Source: HK1 sp965202875 | GTDB lineage: Bacteria > Pseudomonadota > Gammaproteobacteria > HK1 | Assembly (NCBI GenBank): GCA_965202875.1 | Contig: OZ241870.1 | Location: 2,728,001-2,792,000 of the forward strand | Direction of reading: 5' to 3' | Length of the DNA stretch: 64,000 nucleotides | Shown: in pieces, positions 45,024 to 53,860 of the stretch | Numbering within the stretch: position 1 is the stretch's first letter | Layout: every line of letters starts with the position of its first letter | The notes under the pieces: model-generated | Seen by the model: only the letters and a program-made list of their open reading frames with translations | Told to the model about the DNA's origin: nothing | The model's database searches: none | Program-made: the position numbers and the translations under genes

Positions 45024-46049
45024 TCACTCCACCTGCTGCGCCGTACCGGGAGGGCACGCCGCATCAGGAACCGCGCCGGTGTGCAGGAGGATCTGCTTCC
45101 AGACCGCGACCTCGTCGTAGAGCACGTACTCCCGGCGCAGGCCCCACTTCCCGAACTCGGCGTGCGACGCGCCCATGAGGTAGACGTCGGCCCCGGTCGG
45201 GGCGCCGAACCGTCCCCGGCCGTCGTGGCGGCCCCGCAGGCTCCACCGGAGCGCCGCGCGCGGCGGCATCAGCGGGTCCTCCCGGCCGATCCGGTGGTCG
45301 ATGGTGAACACCGCGGAGGGGAAGCTCGCGCGAAGGCCCATCCAGAACCGGGCGGCGAAGTCGTGGGAGCTTCCGCCGGCGCCGGCCGGGTACTCGAGCC
45401 GGCACGCGCGGTCGTACTCCGAGGCGATGACCGCCATGTCCGCCTCCATGATGCGGGTCAGGACGTCCTCGTACTTCACGCCCCATTCGCTGGCGTTGCC
45501 GCGGCCCGTGTAGGGTCCCTTGCGGTCGGCTTCCGGCCGGAACGGCCGAACGCACCGGTGGGGGCCGCCCTCGGATTCGATCAGGTGGCGCGCGTAGTCG
45601 GCCGGATCCCATCCGAGCTGGCGCACGATCGCGCCCTGGTCGCGGATGAGCCATTCGTCGTCGATCCGGTTGTCGCGGGCGTGGCAGTCCGCGATGGTGC
45701 GGTACCGGAGCTGCTTGCCGCTCGCCCTCCCGTAGGCGCCGTCCCCCGAGTGCGTGGCGGTGGAGAGGATCCGGTGCGAGCTGAGCAGCCCCTCTTCCGG
45801 GGAGCCGCTCCAGATGACGTCCTCTCCCAGCAGCACCCGGTCGGGAAGCTCCGCCTGGGTGGCCATGGTGGCCGCGATCACCGCCTCGTTGCCGATGACG
45901 AGCGAGGCGGGCGAGCGCACCACGACGTCGGATGCGTAGTAGCCGCGCAGCGCGTTCACGCGCCGCGTCTCCCAGATCTCCCGGGTAATCCCCAGAATGT
46001 AGTCGGGAAAATCCGTGTATTTCGGGTCGAAGCCTTTCAAGTGGGCCAT
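45024..46049 (-). CDS. SnoaL-like protein with two domains (341 aa)
   Basis: Two NTF2-like domains. The first carries KYTDFPDYILGITREIWETR and YYASDVVVRSPASLVIGNEA. The second carries DYARHLIESEGGPHRCVRPF and DFAARFWMGLRASFPSAVFT. It is related to the proteins at 42479 and 47813. ATG 46049 is the likely start, although GGAGG lies directly before it. The IS1182 element is inserted just upstream and probably cuts the transcript from the importer genes, unless the element supplies a promoter. Confidence 0.78.
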   Translation of the reverse strand: MAHLKGFDPKYTDFPDYILGITREIWETRRVNALRGYYASDVVVRSPASLVIGNEAVIAATMATQAELPDRVLLGEDVIWSGSPEEGLLSSHRILSTATHSGDGAYGRASGKQLRYRTIADCHARDNRIDDEWLIRDQGAIVRQLGWDPADYARHLIESEGGPHRCVRPFRPEADRKGPYTGRGNASEWGVKYEDVLTRIMEADMAVIASEYDRACRLEYPAGAGGSSHDFAARFWMGLRASFPSAVFTIDHRIGREDPLMPPRAALRWSLRGRHDGRGRFGAPTGADVYLMGASHAEFGKWGLRREYVLYDEVAVWKQILLHTGAVPDAACPPGTAQQVE

Positions 46050-46233
46050 CCTCCTCGTGGAATGCGTGCGGAAGCGCGCGGGATCGGCCGGGCGGGAAGG
46101 CGGACGTGGCGTGGCGCGATATCCGGGTTCTCGACGCCGGCAATGGGACGTGACCTTCCCGGCGCCCACCGGCCTGCCGTCTCCCGCCGTCGCGGCGCCC
46201 GTTTCAGGAGCGGTTCCGGGGCGGGACCGTCCG

Positions 46234-47816
46234 CTAGGAGTCTGCGCCGTAGAAAACGATGCGACAATAGGCAGACTGAGCCGAAGGAGAGAGCCGGATG
46301 GCGACGACATTCCGCCCCTACGAGCCGGACCAGATGCTGCTGCTGGCGCCGGATGTGCGCGAGTGGCTGCCCGAGGGGCACTTTGCGCATCACGTCAGCG
46401 ACCTGGTCGACGGACTGGACTTGACGGCGTTTTACGCGCCGTATGAAGGCGATGGCCGACGCAACGCGCCGTATGAACCTCGGATGATGGTCAAGGTGCT
46501 GCTCTATGGGTACGCGACGGGGGTGTTCTCGTCGCGGGCGATGGCGAGGAAGCTGGAGGAGGACGTGGCGTTTCGGGTGTTGGGGGCGGGGAACTTTCCG
46601 AGCCACCGCACGTTGTGCGAGTTTCGCCGTCGGCACTTGGAGGACTTCAAGGGGCTGTTCGTGGGGGTGGTGCGGGTGGCGCGCGAGATGGGATTGGCGC
46701 GTTTCGGGAAGGTGTCGATAGACGGGACGAAGGTGCGTGCGAATGCGAGCAAGCGCAAGGCGATGAGCTATGGTCGGATGCGCGAGAAGGAGCGGGCATT
46801 GGAGGCGGAGGTCGAGGCATTGCTGAGCCGGGCTCGCGACACCGATGCGCAGGAGGACGCGCGCTTTGGGGAGTCGTTGCGAGGCGATGAGCTGCCGGAG
46901 GAGTTGCGCCGTCGAGAGGACCGGTTGGCGGCGATTCGAGCGGCGAAGGGGCGTTTGGAGGCGGCGCAGCGCGAGGCGGACGATGCGCGCGGGCGCCGGC
47001 CCGGATGGGAGCGCAATCCCAAGGGCGGCCAGCCGTACAAGCGCGCCTACGGGGAGCCTGATGAGAAGGCGCAGAGCAACTTCACCGACCCCGACAGCGC
47101 CATCATGAAGACCAGCGCGGAGGGGTTCCAGCAGTGCTACAACGCGCAGGTGGCGGTCGATGGCGAGCAACAGTTGATTGTGGCGACGGAGCTGACCTCG
47201 AACGCGAACGACCAAGGGGCGATGATGGGGCTGCTCGATGAGGTCAAGGAGACCTTCGACGCGCAGCCCGAGACGGTGCTTGCCGATGCCGGGTACTGCA
47301 ACGAGCGGGACTTGTCGGAGCTGGAGGCGCGGGGTATCGACGGGTACGTGGCGCCGGGGCGCGAGGGCAAGCGGGTGGCGGACAAGGACGCGAAGAGGCA
47401 CCCGGCGACGCACCGGATGGTCGAGAAGCTGGCCACGCCCACGGGCCGGGAGCGGTACGCGCAACGCAAGTGGCTGTCCGAGGCGCCCAATGGTTGGATC
47501 AAGGAAGTGCTCGGATTCCGGCGGTTCAGTGTACGAGGTTTGGACAAGGCGCGGGGGGAATGGGACTTGGTGTGCCTGGCGCTGAACATCAAGCGGTTGC
47601 AGCCGCTTCTGGCGGTGTGAGGGCAAGGCTCGCCGGTGGGACAGGGCCAGAATCATCCCCATCGGGGGTCTTGCCGGACTTTCCGGACCCTCTCTCGCGC
47701 CCTGCCCGCCATTGAGCACTTGCGGTGTCCCGGCGCTCGTGTCCATCCCCGCATCGAGTCTGGCCCGTTCATCCGCTCACGTTCTTGAACTACCTTTCTA
47801 CGGCGCAGACTCCTAG
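46234..47816 (+). mobile_element. Intact IS1182-family insertion sequence
   Basis: Inverted ends TAGGAGTCTGCGCCGTAGAA (46235 on) and TTCTACGGCGCAGACTCCTA (ending 47815) match over about 21 bases. CTAG at both outer ends (46234-46237 and 47813-47816) is the likely 4-bp target duplication. One transposase gene fills the inside. The element is about 1.58 kb and looks complete. Confidence 0.88.
46298..47620 (+). CDS. IS1182-family transposase
   Basis: 440 residues and an uninterrupted frame. The N-terminal region FRPYEPDQMLLLAPDVREWL and MMVKVLLYGYATGVFSSRAM is typical. Catalytic DDE regions are FGKVSIDGTKVRANASKRKA, VLADAGYCNERDLSELEARG and the C-terminal NGWIKEVLGFRRFSVRGL. A basic linker with coiled-coil character separates them. 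GGAGAG upstream of ATG 46298 serves as Shine-Dalgarno. The gene is intact, so the element may be mobile. Confidence 0.92.
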   Translation: MATTFRPYEPDQMLLLAPDVREWLPEGHFAHHVSDLVDGLDLTAFYAPYEGDGRRNAPYEPRMMVKVLLYGYATGVFSSRAMARKLEEDVAFRVLGAGNFPSHRTLCEFRRRHLEDFKGLFVGVVRVAREMGLARFGKVSIDGTKVRANASKRKAMSYGRMREKERALEAEVEALLSRARDTDAQEDARFGESLRGDELPEELRRREDRLAAIRAAKGRLEAAQREADDARGRRPGWERNPKGGQPYKRAYGEPDEKAQSNFTDPDSAIMKTSAEGFQQCYNAQVAVDGEQQLIVATELTSNANDQGAMMGLLDEVKETFDAQPETVLADAGYCNERDLSELEARGIDGYVAPGREGKRVADKDAKRHPATHRMVEKLATPTGRERYAQRKWLSEAPNGWIKEVLGFRRFSVRGLDKARGEWDLVCLALNIKRLQPLLAV

Positions 47817-48349
47817 GCCGGGGCGGCGGGACGCGGGGGCTCCCGCTCGCCGCGGTCGAACGCCTCCCATCCCTTCCCGCCGAACACGTCCTCGCCGAGC
47901 TGGGCCATGACGTGGGCGAAGTCGACCGACACCCAGTTCTCCACGATCTTGCCGTCCTGAACCTTCCAGAAGTCCATGTACCGGATCTCGACCTTCCGGC
48001 CCGATGGGGGCAGGCCCATGAACTCGCCGCTGTGCACGGCGTGCTGGGCGCCGAAGCAGGCCGCCCACTCCCCCATGTAGAGGCGTGCCTCGTCGATCGC
48101 GACCTTGCCGGAGAACGCCGCCTGGAACGGCCGCTGCCAGTGGTCCTGGAACGCGGCGAGGCCGCGCTTGGTTCCGCAGCCCCAGTTGCCGTGCCAGACG
48201 AAGTCCTCGGCGAAGAACTCGCCGACGTCGTCGATGCGGTGGTCGTTGAGCGCGTCCACCATCGCCTCGATGACGCGGCGGGTGTCCTCCGTCCTGCCCG
48301 GGTCCGTGTCCCGGGTGAGGAGGGCCTGTTCGGGCCTCCGGCGCTTCAT
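47813..48349 (-). CDS. SnoaL-like protein, single domain (178 aa)
   Basis: An NTF2-fold protein with HRIDDVGEFFAEDFVWHGNW, FQDHWQRPFQAAFSGKVAID and KVEIRYMDFWKVQDGKIVEN. It is the first of three related proteins after the importer genes. The stop codon (TAG) lies in the CTAG target of the IS1182 element, so the insertion left the product intact. Start ATG 48349 has GGAGAGGAG upstream; ATG 48364 is possible. Confidence 0.82.
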   Translation of the reverse strand: MKRRRPEQALLTRDTDPGRTEDTRRVIEAMVDALNDHRIDDVGEFFAEDFVWHGNWGCGTKRGLAAFQDHWQRPFQAAFSGKVAIDEARLYMGEWAACFGAQHAVHSGEFMGLPPSGRKVEIRYMDFWKVQDGKIVENWVSVDFAHVMAQLGEDVFGGKGWEAFDRGEREPPRPAAPA

Positions 48350-48494
48350 CTCCTCTCCGTCCATCCTCCGTGTCCTCTCTTGGGAATCTCCCGCAATCGC
48401 CCGCCGGCCCCGTCATGGTCCCTCCATCCCGAACCATCGATGGGTTCCGGAGGATCTCGGCGCCTTGGAGTGGATTTCGAGAGGTTCCCTCGTG

Positions 48495-49652
48495 TCATCC
48501 CTTGACCGCTCCCGCGGTCAGGCCGCTGACGATCTGGCGCTGGAAGACCATGACCAGGAGGAAGAGCGGCGCGGTGATGGAGACCGCGGCGGCGACCGCC
48601 TCGACCTGGTCCGTGGTGGTCGTCTCGCGGTTGAAGTAGCCGGCGATGGCCGGGACCATGGTCTGGTTCTGCGCATCGAGCAGCAGCGAGGTCACCAGGA
48701 GGTCGTTGTAGGCGAGCAGGAAGCTGAACAGCCCGGTGGTGATCACCCCCGGCCACATGACCGGCATGATCACCCACCGGAACGCCTGGAAGTGGGTGCA
48801 GCCGTCGACCCGCGCCGCCTCGTCCAGATCGGCCGGGATGTTCTGGAAGAACGAGCGCAGCATCCAGATGGTGAAGGGCTGGTTGATGGACACCAGCACC
48901 GCGATGACCGCGTAGGGCTTCCCGTACAGCGTCGGCGCCGCGTCTCCGAACATCGGGCCGAGGATCTCCGCGGAGTCGATGAACACCGGCAGGTAGCCGG
49001 CGACCAGCACCGAATGCGGCAGCGCCCGGAACACCAGCGCGATGATCAGGAGCCAGAACGCGAGGTCCGAGTCCGAGCGCGCGAGGCCGTAGCCGGCCAG
49101 GGTGCCCACGGTCAGGGAGATGGTGACGACGCCGGTGGTGACGATCAGGGAGTTGACGAAGTTCCGGTAGAACTCGTTCTCCACCCAGACCGCGTGGTAA
49201 TGCTCCGTGGTCAGTCCGATGACCGGCACGCCGAACGGCCCGGCGACGGCGTTCAGCATCCCGAGGATCGGCGGCAGGGCGACGAAGAAGACGATGATGA
49301 ACGCCAGCCCGAACAGGAGCGAGCCCGCGATCCAGCCGAGCCAGATCCAGCCCCGTGGCGAGTGGCGCTCCACCGCGGCCGGGAGCTTGCGCACCGCCAG
49401 CCGCACGGTGAGCCACAGGACGGCGAGGCCGGCGGCGACGTCGAGCATCGACAGCCCCTTGCCGCCGGCGCGGGTCTCCGGCCCGAAGATGACCGCGAGC
49501 GGATTCGAGGCGAAGGCGTCCACCGGCTCCTTGAAGCTCATCACCATGATCCAGAACAGCGGAAAGGAGGCGAGCAGGCACCAGAAGACGAGGAACCCGC
49601 CCGAGGCCAGGCGCAGGGAGAGCGGCTGGCGCAACGCCGCGGGCGTGCTCAC
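48495..49652 (-). CDS. Carbohydrate-type ABC permease (MalG-like)
   Basis: 385 residues with six predicted membrane helices. The EAA loop is DEAARVDGCTHFQAFRWVIM with PVMWPG, which contacts the ATPase. An extra hydrophobic pair and hydrophilic segment near residues 50-120 make it about 100 residues longer than usual for MalG. It overlaps the other permease gene by four bases. Confidence 0.88.
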   Translation of the reverse strand: MSTPAALRQPLSLRLASGGFLVFWCLLASFPLFWIMVMSFKEPVDAFASNPLAVIFGPETRAGGKGLSMLDVAAGLAVLWLTVRLAVRKLPAAVERHSPRGWIWLGWIAGSLLFGLAFIIVFFVALPPILGMLNAVAGPFGVPVIGLTTEHYHAVWVENEFYRNFVNSLIVTTGVVTISLTVGTLAGYGLARSDSDLAFWLLIIALVFRALPHSVLVAGYLPVFIDSAEILGPMFGDAAPTLYGKPYAVIAVLVSINQPFTIWMLRSFFQNIPADLDEAARVDGCTHFQAFRWVIMPVMWPGVITTGLFSFLLAYNDLLVTSLLLDAQNQTMVPAIAGYFNRETTTTDQVEAVAAAVSITAPLFLLVMVFQRQIVSGLTAGAVKG

Positions 49653-50674
49653 GAGCGCGACCCCCGGTGGTCGCGCCAGGTGCGGCGGAGCAGGGGGATC
49701 AGGATGATCACGATGCCGATCATGGTGAGCATCGCGCTCGCCGAGGCGCGCGAGATCGCGCGGTTGCCGGCGCCGTCCGCTCTCAGGAAGTCATAGGTCA
49801 GCCACTGCAACGAGATCCGGTAGGCCTGGCTGGAGAAGCCGACGATCTCCTCGAACACCCGGTAGGCGTCCATCAGGTGGATGAGCGAGACGAAGACGAT
49901 GAGCGGCATCAGGTGCGGGACGATGACGTAGCGAAGCCGCTCCCAGCGGCTCGCCCCGTCGATGATCGCGCTCTCCAGGGTATCCGTGTTGACGGTTTGC
50001 AGCCCCGCGTAGAACACCACGAAGGCGAACGGGGCCACGTGCCAGACCCGGTAGAACAGCATCAGGATCTCGATCGTCCAGCCCTGCGCGAACATCGCGA
50101 TGTCGCGTTCGAGCCACCATTCGAGAAACGCGGTCATGATGCCGTCGCCGATGAACAGCCACCGGATGGACAGCGCCCCGATGACCGGGGTGATGATGAG
50201 CGGCAGCAGGGAGACGAAGATGATCGGGCCGCGGATGGAGCGCACCGCGTTGTTGACCGCCAGCGCGATGCCGAGGCCCGTGAGCACGACCAGCGGCAGC
50301 GTGATCAGGGTGAAGGTCAGCGTGAACCGCAGGGCCTTCCAGAAGTCGATGGTGAGGACGTCCCGCCACCGGCGATCCGATATCGCCTCCCACAGCCGAT
50401 CCGGCTCCAGGACGTTGCGGTAGCTCTGCCAGCCGACGAACGTGGTCTCGGTCACGACCTCGCCGTTCCCGTCGAGCACGGGGCGGGTCTTCTCTTCGGT
50501 GACGCAGATCTGCTGGAGGAATCCCGGCGTGCAGGACTCCACCTCCACCGTCTCGACCACCGGCTGGGTGAGGTGGAAGCTCTGCCAGAGCACCCCCACC
50601 AGAGGGGCGGCGATGAAGACCACCATGAGGGCGAGGGACGGACCGACGAAGGCCGCGAAGGTCCTGAACTTCAC
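49649..50674 (-). CDS. Carbohydrate-type ABC permease (MalF-like)
   Basis: 341 residues with six predicted membrane helices. The EAA-like loop is ESAIIDGASRWERLRYVIVP. A periplasmic hydrophilic segment of about 70 residues (around TVEVESCTPGFLQQICVTEE) between the first two helices contains two cysteines that could form a disulfide. It is followed with four-base overlap by the second permease. Confidence 0.88.
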   Translation of the reverse strand: MKFRTFAAFVGPSLALMVVFIAAPLVGVLWQSFHLTQPVVETVEVESCTPGFLQQICVTEEKTRPVLDGNGEVVTETTFVGWQSYRNVLEPDRLWEAISDRRWRDVLTIDFWKALRFTLTFTLITLPLVVLTGLGIALAVNNAVRSIRGPIIFVSLLPLIITPVIGALSIRWLFIGDGIMTAFLEWWLERDIAMFAQGWTIEILMLFYRVWHVAPFAFVVFYAGLQTVNTDTLESAIIDGASRWERLRYVIVPHLMPLIVFVSLIHLMDAYRVFEEIVGFSSQAYRISLQWLTYDFLRADGAGNRAISRASASAMLTMIGIVIILIPLLRRTWRDHRGSRS

Positions 50675-50752
50675 CGGTCCGTCCCTCGGGTTGCGGATGC
50701 GCTGTCCGACACGAACTCCCCGATGCCCCGGGAATCGGCGTTCCCGGAGCGC

Positions 50753-51961
50753 CTAGATCAAGCCCGCTTCCTTCGCCGCGGTGAGATAGGCGCTCTCGAT
50801 GTCCGCCAGGGTGGTGGCGGCGTCCTTGGCGCCGGTCAGGAAGTCGGCGAGGCCGTTGCCCAGGGCGGTGTGCATCAGGCCCATCGCGGAGCTGGCCGGA
50901 TACGGGACGGCCCCGTTGGCCGCGGTCTCGGACGCGCCCTTGGAGACCTGCGTCTGCACGAACCCGTCGATCAGCCACACCGCAGCGTCGTTGTTCGCCT
51001 CCACCATCTCGCGGTCGATCCCTTCCATCGCGACCCGGAACGCGGCCTCGGCCACCCCGTCCGGCATGTTCTTCGCGAACACCACCCCGTCCCACCACAG
51101 GGTGGAGGCGGGCCGTCCGCCGGCCACCGCGGCGGGGGCGGACGCCATCTTCACCAGGCCCACCACCTGGCTCTCGGCCGGATCGTCCATCGCGCCGGCC
51201 CGGCTCGCCCACAGGTTGGCGAGGGCGATCTTCCCCTGCTGGAACTGCTGCTGGACGTAGGTGGAGTCAGAGACCAGGTACTCGGGGTCCATGTACTCGG
51301 TGAGGCGCTTCATCATCTCCAGCGCCGCGAGGCCCTGCTCGTTGTCGATGGTCGGGCGGTTGTCGCCGTCGATGAACGAGCCGCCCATCCCGACGTGCAT
51401 GTTCACGAACTCCCCGCCGAGGGTCAAGCCCGTCTTGTAGGTCCCTCCCAGCGGGTACTCGACGACCCCCGCCTCCCTGATCTTCTCCGCCGCCGCCAGC
51501 AGCTCGTCATAGGTGGCCGGCACCGCGATCCCGAGGTCGTTCAGGACGTCCTCGCGGTACATGAGGTGCTGTGCGTTCACCATCATCGCGACCGCCATGG
51601 TCTTGCCGTCGACCTTGATGAGCTGGTGCGGCTTGAGGTGCCCGCCGTGCTTCGCGACCAGATCGTCGAGCGGGCGGATGGTGCCCTGGTTCAGCAGCGG
51701 GACCATGCTGGAGTTCGCAACGCCGCCGATCTGGTAGAGGGCGGGGTCCGCCGCGAAGGCCGCGGGCTGCTTCTCCTGGAATTCCTGGTCCAGCTCGGCC
51801 TGAAAGTTGCCGCATTCGGCCATGGCGCCGGAGACGGCCTTCCAGGCCTCGAATCCGGCCGAGAGCATCTTGAGCGGGGTCTGGTTCTCGAAGGCGCATC
51901 CGGCGTAAGCGCCGGTGGCCGACAGCGTGAGCACTCCCGCCAGCGCGAGTCTCTTGAGCAT
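50753..51961 (-). CDS. Extracellular solute-binding protein (family 1-like)
   Basis: 402 residues. A clear signal peptide MLKRLALAGVLTLSATGAYA has its cleavage site before GCAFENQTPLK. The mature part has the two-lobed binding-protein pattern (MYREDVLNDLGIAVPATYDE, GTYKTGLTLGGEFVNMHVGM, VQQQFQQGKIALANLWASRA). It lacks a lipobox, so it is periplasmic and a Gram-negative cell is implied. GGAAAGGAG lies 5-13 bases before ATG 51961. It delivers the unknown substrate to the two permeases. Confidence 0.87.
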   Translation of the reverse strand: MLKRLALAGVLTLSATGAYAGCAFENQTPLKMLSAGFEAWKAVSGAMAECGNFQAELDQEFQEKQPAAFAADPALYQIGGVANSSMVPLLNQGTIRPLDDLVAKHGGHLKPHQLIKVDGKTMAVAMMVNAQHLMYREDVLNDLGIAVPATYDELLAAAEKIREAGVVEYPLGGTYKTGLTLGGEFVNMHVGMGGSFIDGDNRPTIDNEQGLAALEMMKRLTEYMDPEYLVSDSTYVQQQFQQGKIALANLWASRAGAMDDPAESQVVGLVKMASAPAAVAGGRPASTLWWDGVVFAKNMPDGVAEAAFRVAMEGIDREMVEANNDAAVWLIDGFVQTQVSKGASETAANGAVPYPASSAMGLMHTALGNGLADFLTGAKDAATTLADIESAYLTAAKEAGLI

Positions 51962-52439
51962 TGCGTTCTCCTTTCCTGACTGGGTTGTGGTTGGTACGAC
52001 TTCAAGCCTCCGGACGGCTTCGATCGTCCGGCTTCCCGGCAACGGCCCGTCGCCGGCCGTGGGGGTGGAGTCCGCCGGGAATCCGAGGCGCCATCTTCTC
52101 CGATCGAGCCGGATTTTCGCGAAGCGGCCCTGGAAACGGCGCGTCCCTCCGGGAGCGGCGCGTCCTGACGGACGCGGGCGTCCCGCCCGCAACACGCCGG
52201 AGGCGTGGGTTTTCGGGCATCGCGTCCCCTGGCCGTTACAAGGCTCGTGGCTGCCGCGAGACGCTTCGCCCGGAGGGAACGGCGTGTCCTTCCGGGACAT
52301 GGGCGTCCCGCCCGTAGTGGGCCGCAGGCCCGCAATCGTTCAGGCGGGTGAGACGCCCGCGTTCTTCCGGGACACGCCGTTCCCGGGAGACCCGTCGGGA
52401 TCATGCGCGTCTCGTCGGTCCGAGGCGTCGCCTCGCCGG
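51962..52439. other. Intergenic spacer with dispersed repeats inside importer cluster
   Basis: About 480 bases without a gene. They hold copy 2 of the 42-bp repeat (52150-52191) and several related palindromic fragments such as GGGCGTCCCGCCCG and GGGACACGCCGTTCCCGGGA. The last kind has a relative near 55373. The long spacer probably includes a separate promoter for the binding-protein gene. Confidence 0.5.
52150..52191. repeat. Dispersed 42-bp intergenic repeat, copy 2
   Basis: This matches 13456-13497 with one mismatch. The shared core CGGGAGCGGCGCGTCCTGAC is followed by GGACGCGG, forming a small hairpin. Confidence 0.6.
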
Positions 52440-53540
52440 TCATGGGGTCTCGATCCTCACGCCCGTTTCAGGGTCGAAGAGGTGGCAGGCCGCGGCCGGC
52501 ACGACGACGGAGACTGCCTGCCCGATCTCGACGCGATGGTCCTTGTGCGCCTTCATGGATACCAGCGCGTCGCCGATCCGGATCGTGATCATGGTCGCGT
52601 CGCCGAGCAGCTCCACCGTGTAGACGGGTGCGGTGATCCGGCCGGGACCTTCGCCCGACCCTACGATCGGCTCGCCGACCGGTCTTCCGGCCGGCCCACC
52701 GTCCGGCATGGCATCTTCGGCGCGGAATCCGAGGATGACGGGGCCGTCCGGCCCCGAGAGGCCCCCGATCCGAAGGTTGGGCCCGGTGAGCACACCCTTC
52801 GAGAGGTGCCCGCCCACCAGGTTCATCGCGGGCGAGCCGATGAACCCCGCCACGAACGTGTTCCCGGGCCGGTCGTAGATCTCCTTGGGCGTCCCCACCT
52901 GCTGGATGACGCCCTTGTTCATGACCACGACCCGATCGGCGAGGGTCATCGCTTCGATCTGGTCGTGGGTGACGTAGATCGTCGTCACCTTGAGCTCGTG
53001 CTGGAGGTTCTTGATCCGGGCGCGGGTCGAGACGCGAAGCTTGGCGTCCAGGTTGGAGAGCGGCTCGTCCATCAGGAAGACGGTGGGCTCGCGGACGATC
53101 GCCCGGGCCAGGGCGACGCGCTGGCGCTGGCCTCCGGAGAGCTCCGCCGGCTTGCGATGGAGGAAGTCCGTGAGCTCCACCATCGCCGCGGCGCGGCGCA
53201 CCCGCTCGTCATGGGTGGCCGGGTCCGCCTTGCGCACCTTCAGCGGGAAGCGGATGTTCTCGTAGGCGTTCATGTTGGGGTAGAGGCCGTAGGACTGGAA
53301 CACCATGGCCACGTCCCGATCCTTCGGGTCGAGGTCGTTGACGACCCTGCCGCCGATCACGACGTCGCCTTCGGTGGCCTCCTCCAGCCCGGCGACCATG
53401 CGCATGGTGGTCGTCTTGCCGCATCCCGAGGGGCCGAGGAGCACGAGAAACTCCCGATCCCCGATGGTCAGATCGAAGTTGTCGACCCCGACGAAGCCTC
53501 CCCATCGTTTGGTGACGTTCCGAAGCTGGATTTCAGCCAC
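52440..53540 (-). CDS. ABC importer ATPase (UgpC/MalK type)
   Basis: 366 residues. Walker A GPSGCGKTT, Q-loop MVFQSYGLYPNMNAYENI, signature AELSGGQRQRVALARAIV, Walker B VFLMDEPLSNLDAKLR and the switch His in YVTHDQIEAMTLADRV are all intact. A C-terminal TOBE-like regulatory domain follows (about residue 240 on) with a Gly/Pro-rich stretch GGPAGRPVGEPIVGSGEGPG. GTG 53540 is the likely start with GGGGAAG upstream. It energises uptake through the two permeases. Confidence 0.9.
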   Translation of the reverse strand: MAEIQLRNVTKRWGGFVGVDNFDLTIGDREFLVLLGPSGCGKTTTMRMVAGLEEATEGDVVIGGRVVNDLDPKDRDVAMVFQSYGLYPNMNAYENIRFPLKVRKADPATHDERVRRAAAMVELTDFLHRKPAELSGGQRQRVALARAIVREPTVFLMDEPLSNLDAKLRVSTRARIKNLQHELKVTTIYVTHDQIEAMTLADRVVVMNKGVIQQVGTPKEIYDRPGNTFVAGFIGSPAMNLVGGHLSKGVLTGPNLRIGGLSGPDGPVILGFRAEDAMPDGGPAGRPVGEPIVGSGEGPGRITAPVYTVELLGDATMITIRIGDALVSMKAHKDHRVEIGQAVSVVVPAAACHLFDPETGVRIETP

Positions 53541-53860
53541 GCGACTTCCCCGGCGACGGGCGCGTTGCGCATTCGCATACGAATGCGGGTAATGGAATCC
53601 CACGGGTCAGGTGCATGTCAACCACCGTCCTCGCGACACTTGCCGCCGGACCCGACTCGAAGCCGGCTCCGATGATGATGTCTGCGGGAACTACTGGCCG
53701 CTGCTGCCACTCGTGGGGAAGAGAGCCTGGGGTGTCGTCACGACGGCTGCGGCTCGGGAGAATCGTCTCGGAGCCGTCCTGCCAAGGTCTCCAGGCGTAT
53801 CATCCAAAGTGGTGTATCGTCGTGCAGCCGGACTTCGACCGCACGACCGGGAGGCCATCG
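53541..53860. other. Divergent region between importer ATPase and CoxM-like gene
   Basis: About 320 bases with no recognised gene. Promoters for both directions must lie here. The upstream in-frame extension of the CoxM-like gene reads as noise. Confidence 0.4.

Noticed and set aside
43530..46424. Open plus-strand frame of about 960 codons across the bicupin and SnoaL genes
   Set aside because: It lies antisense to genes with clear cupin and SnoaL motifs; the translated sequence is low-complexity.
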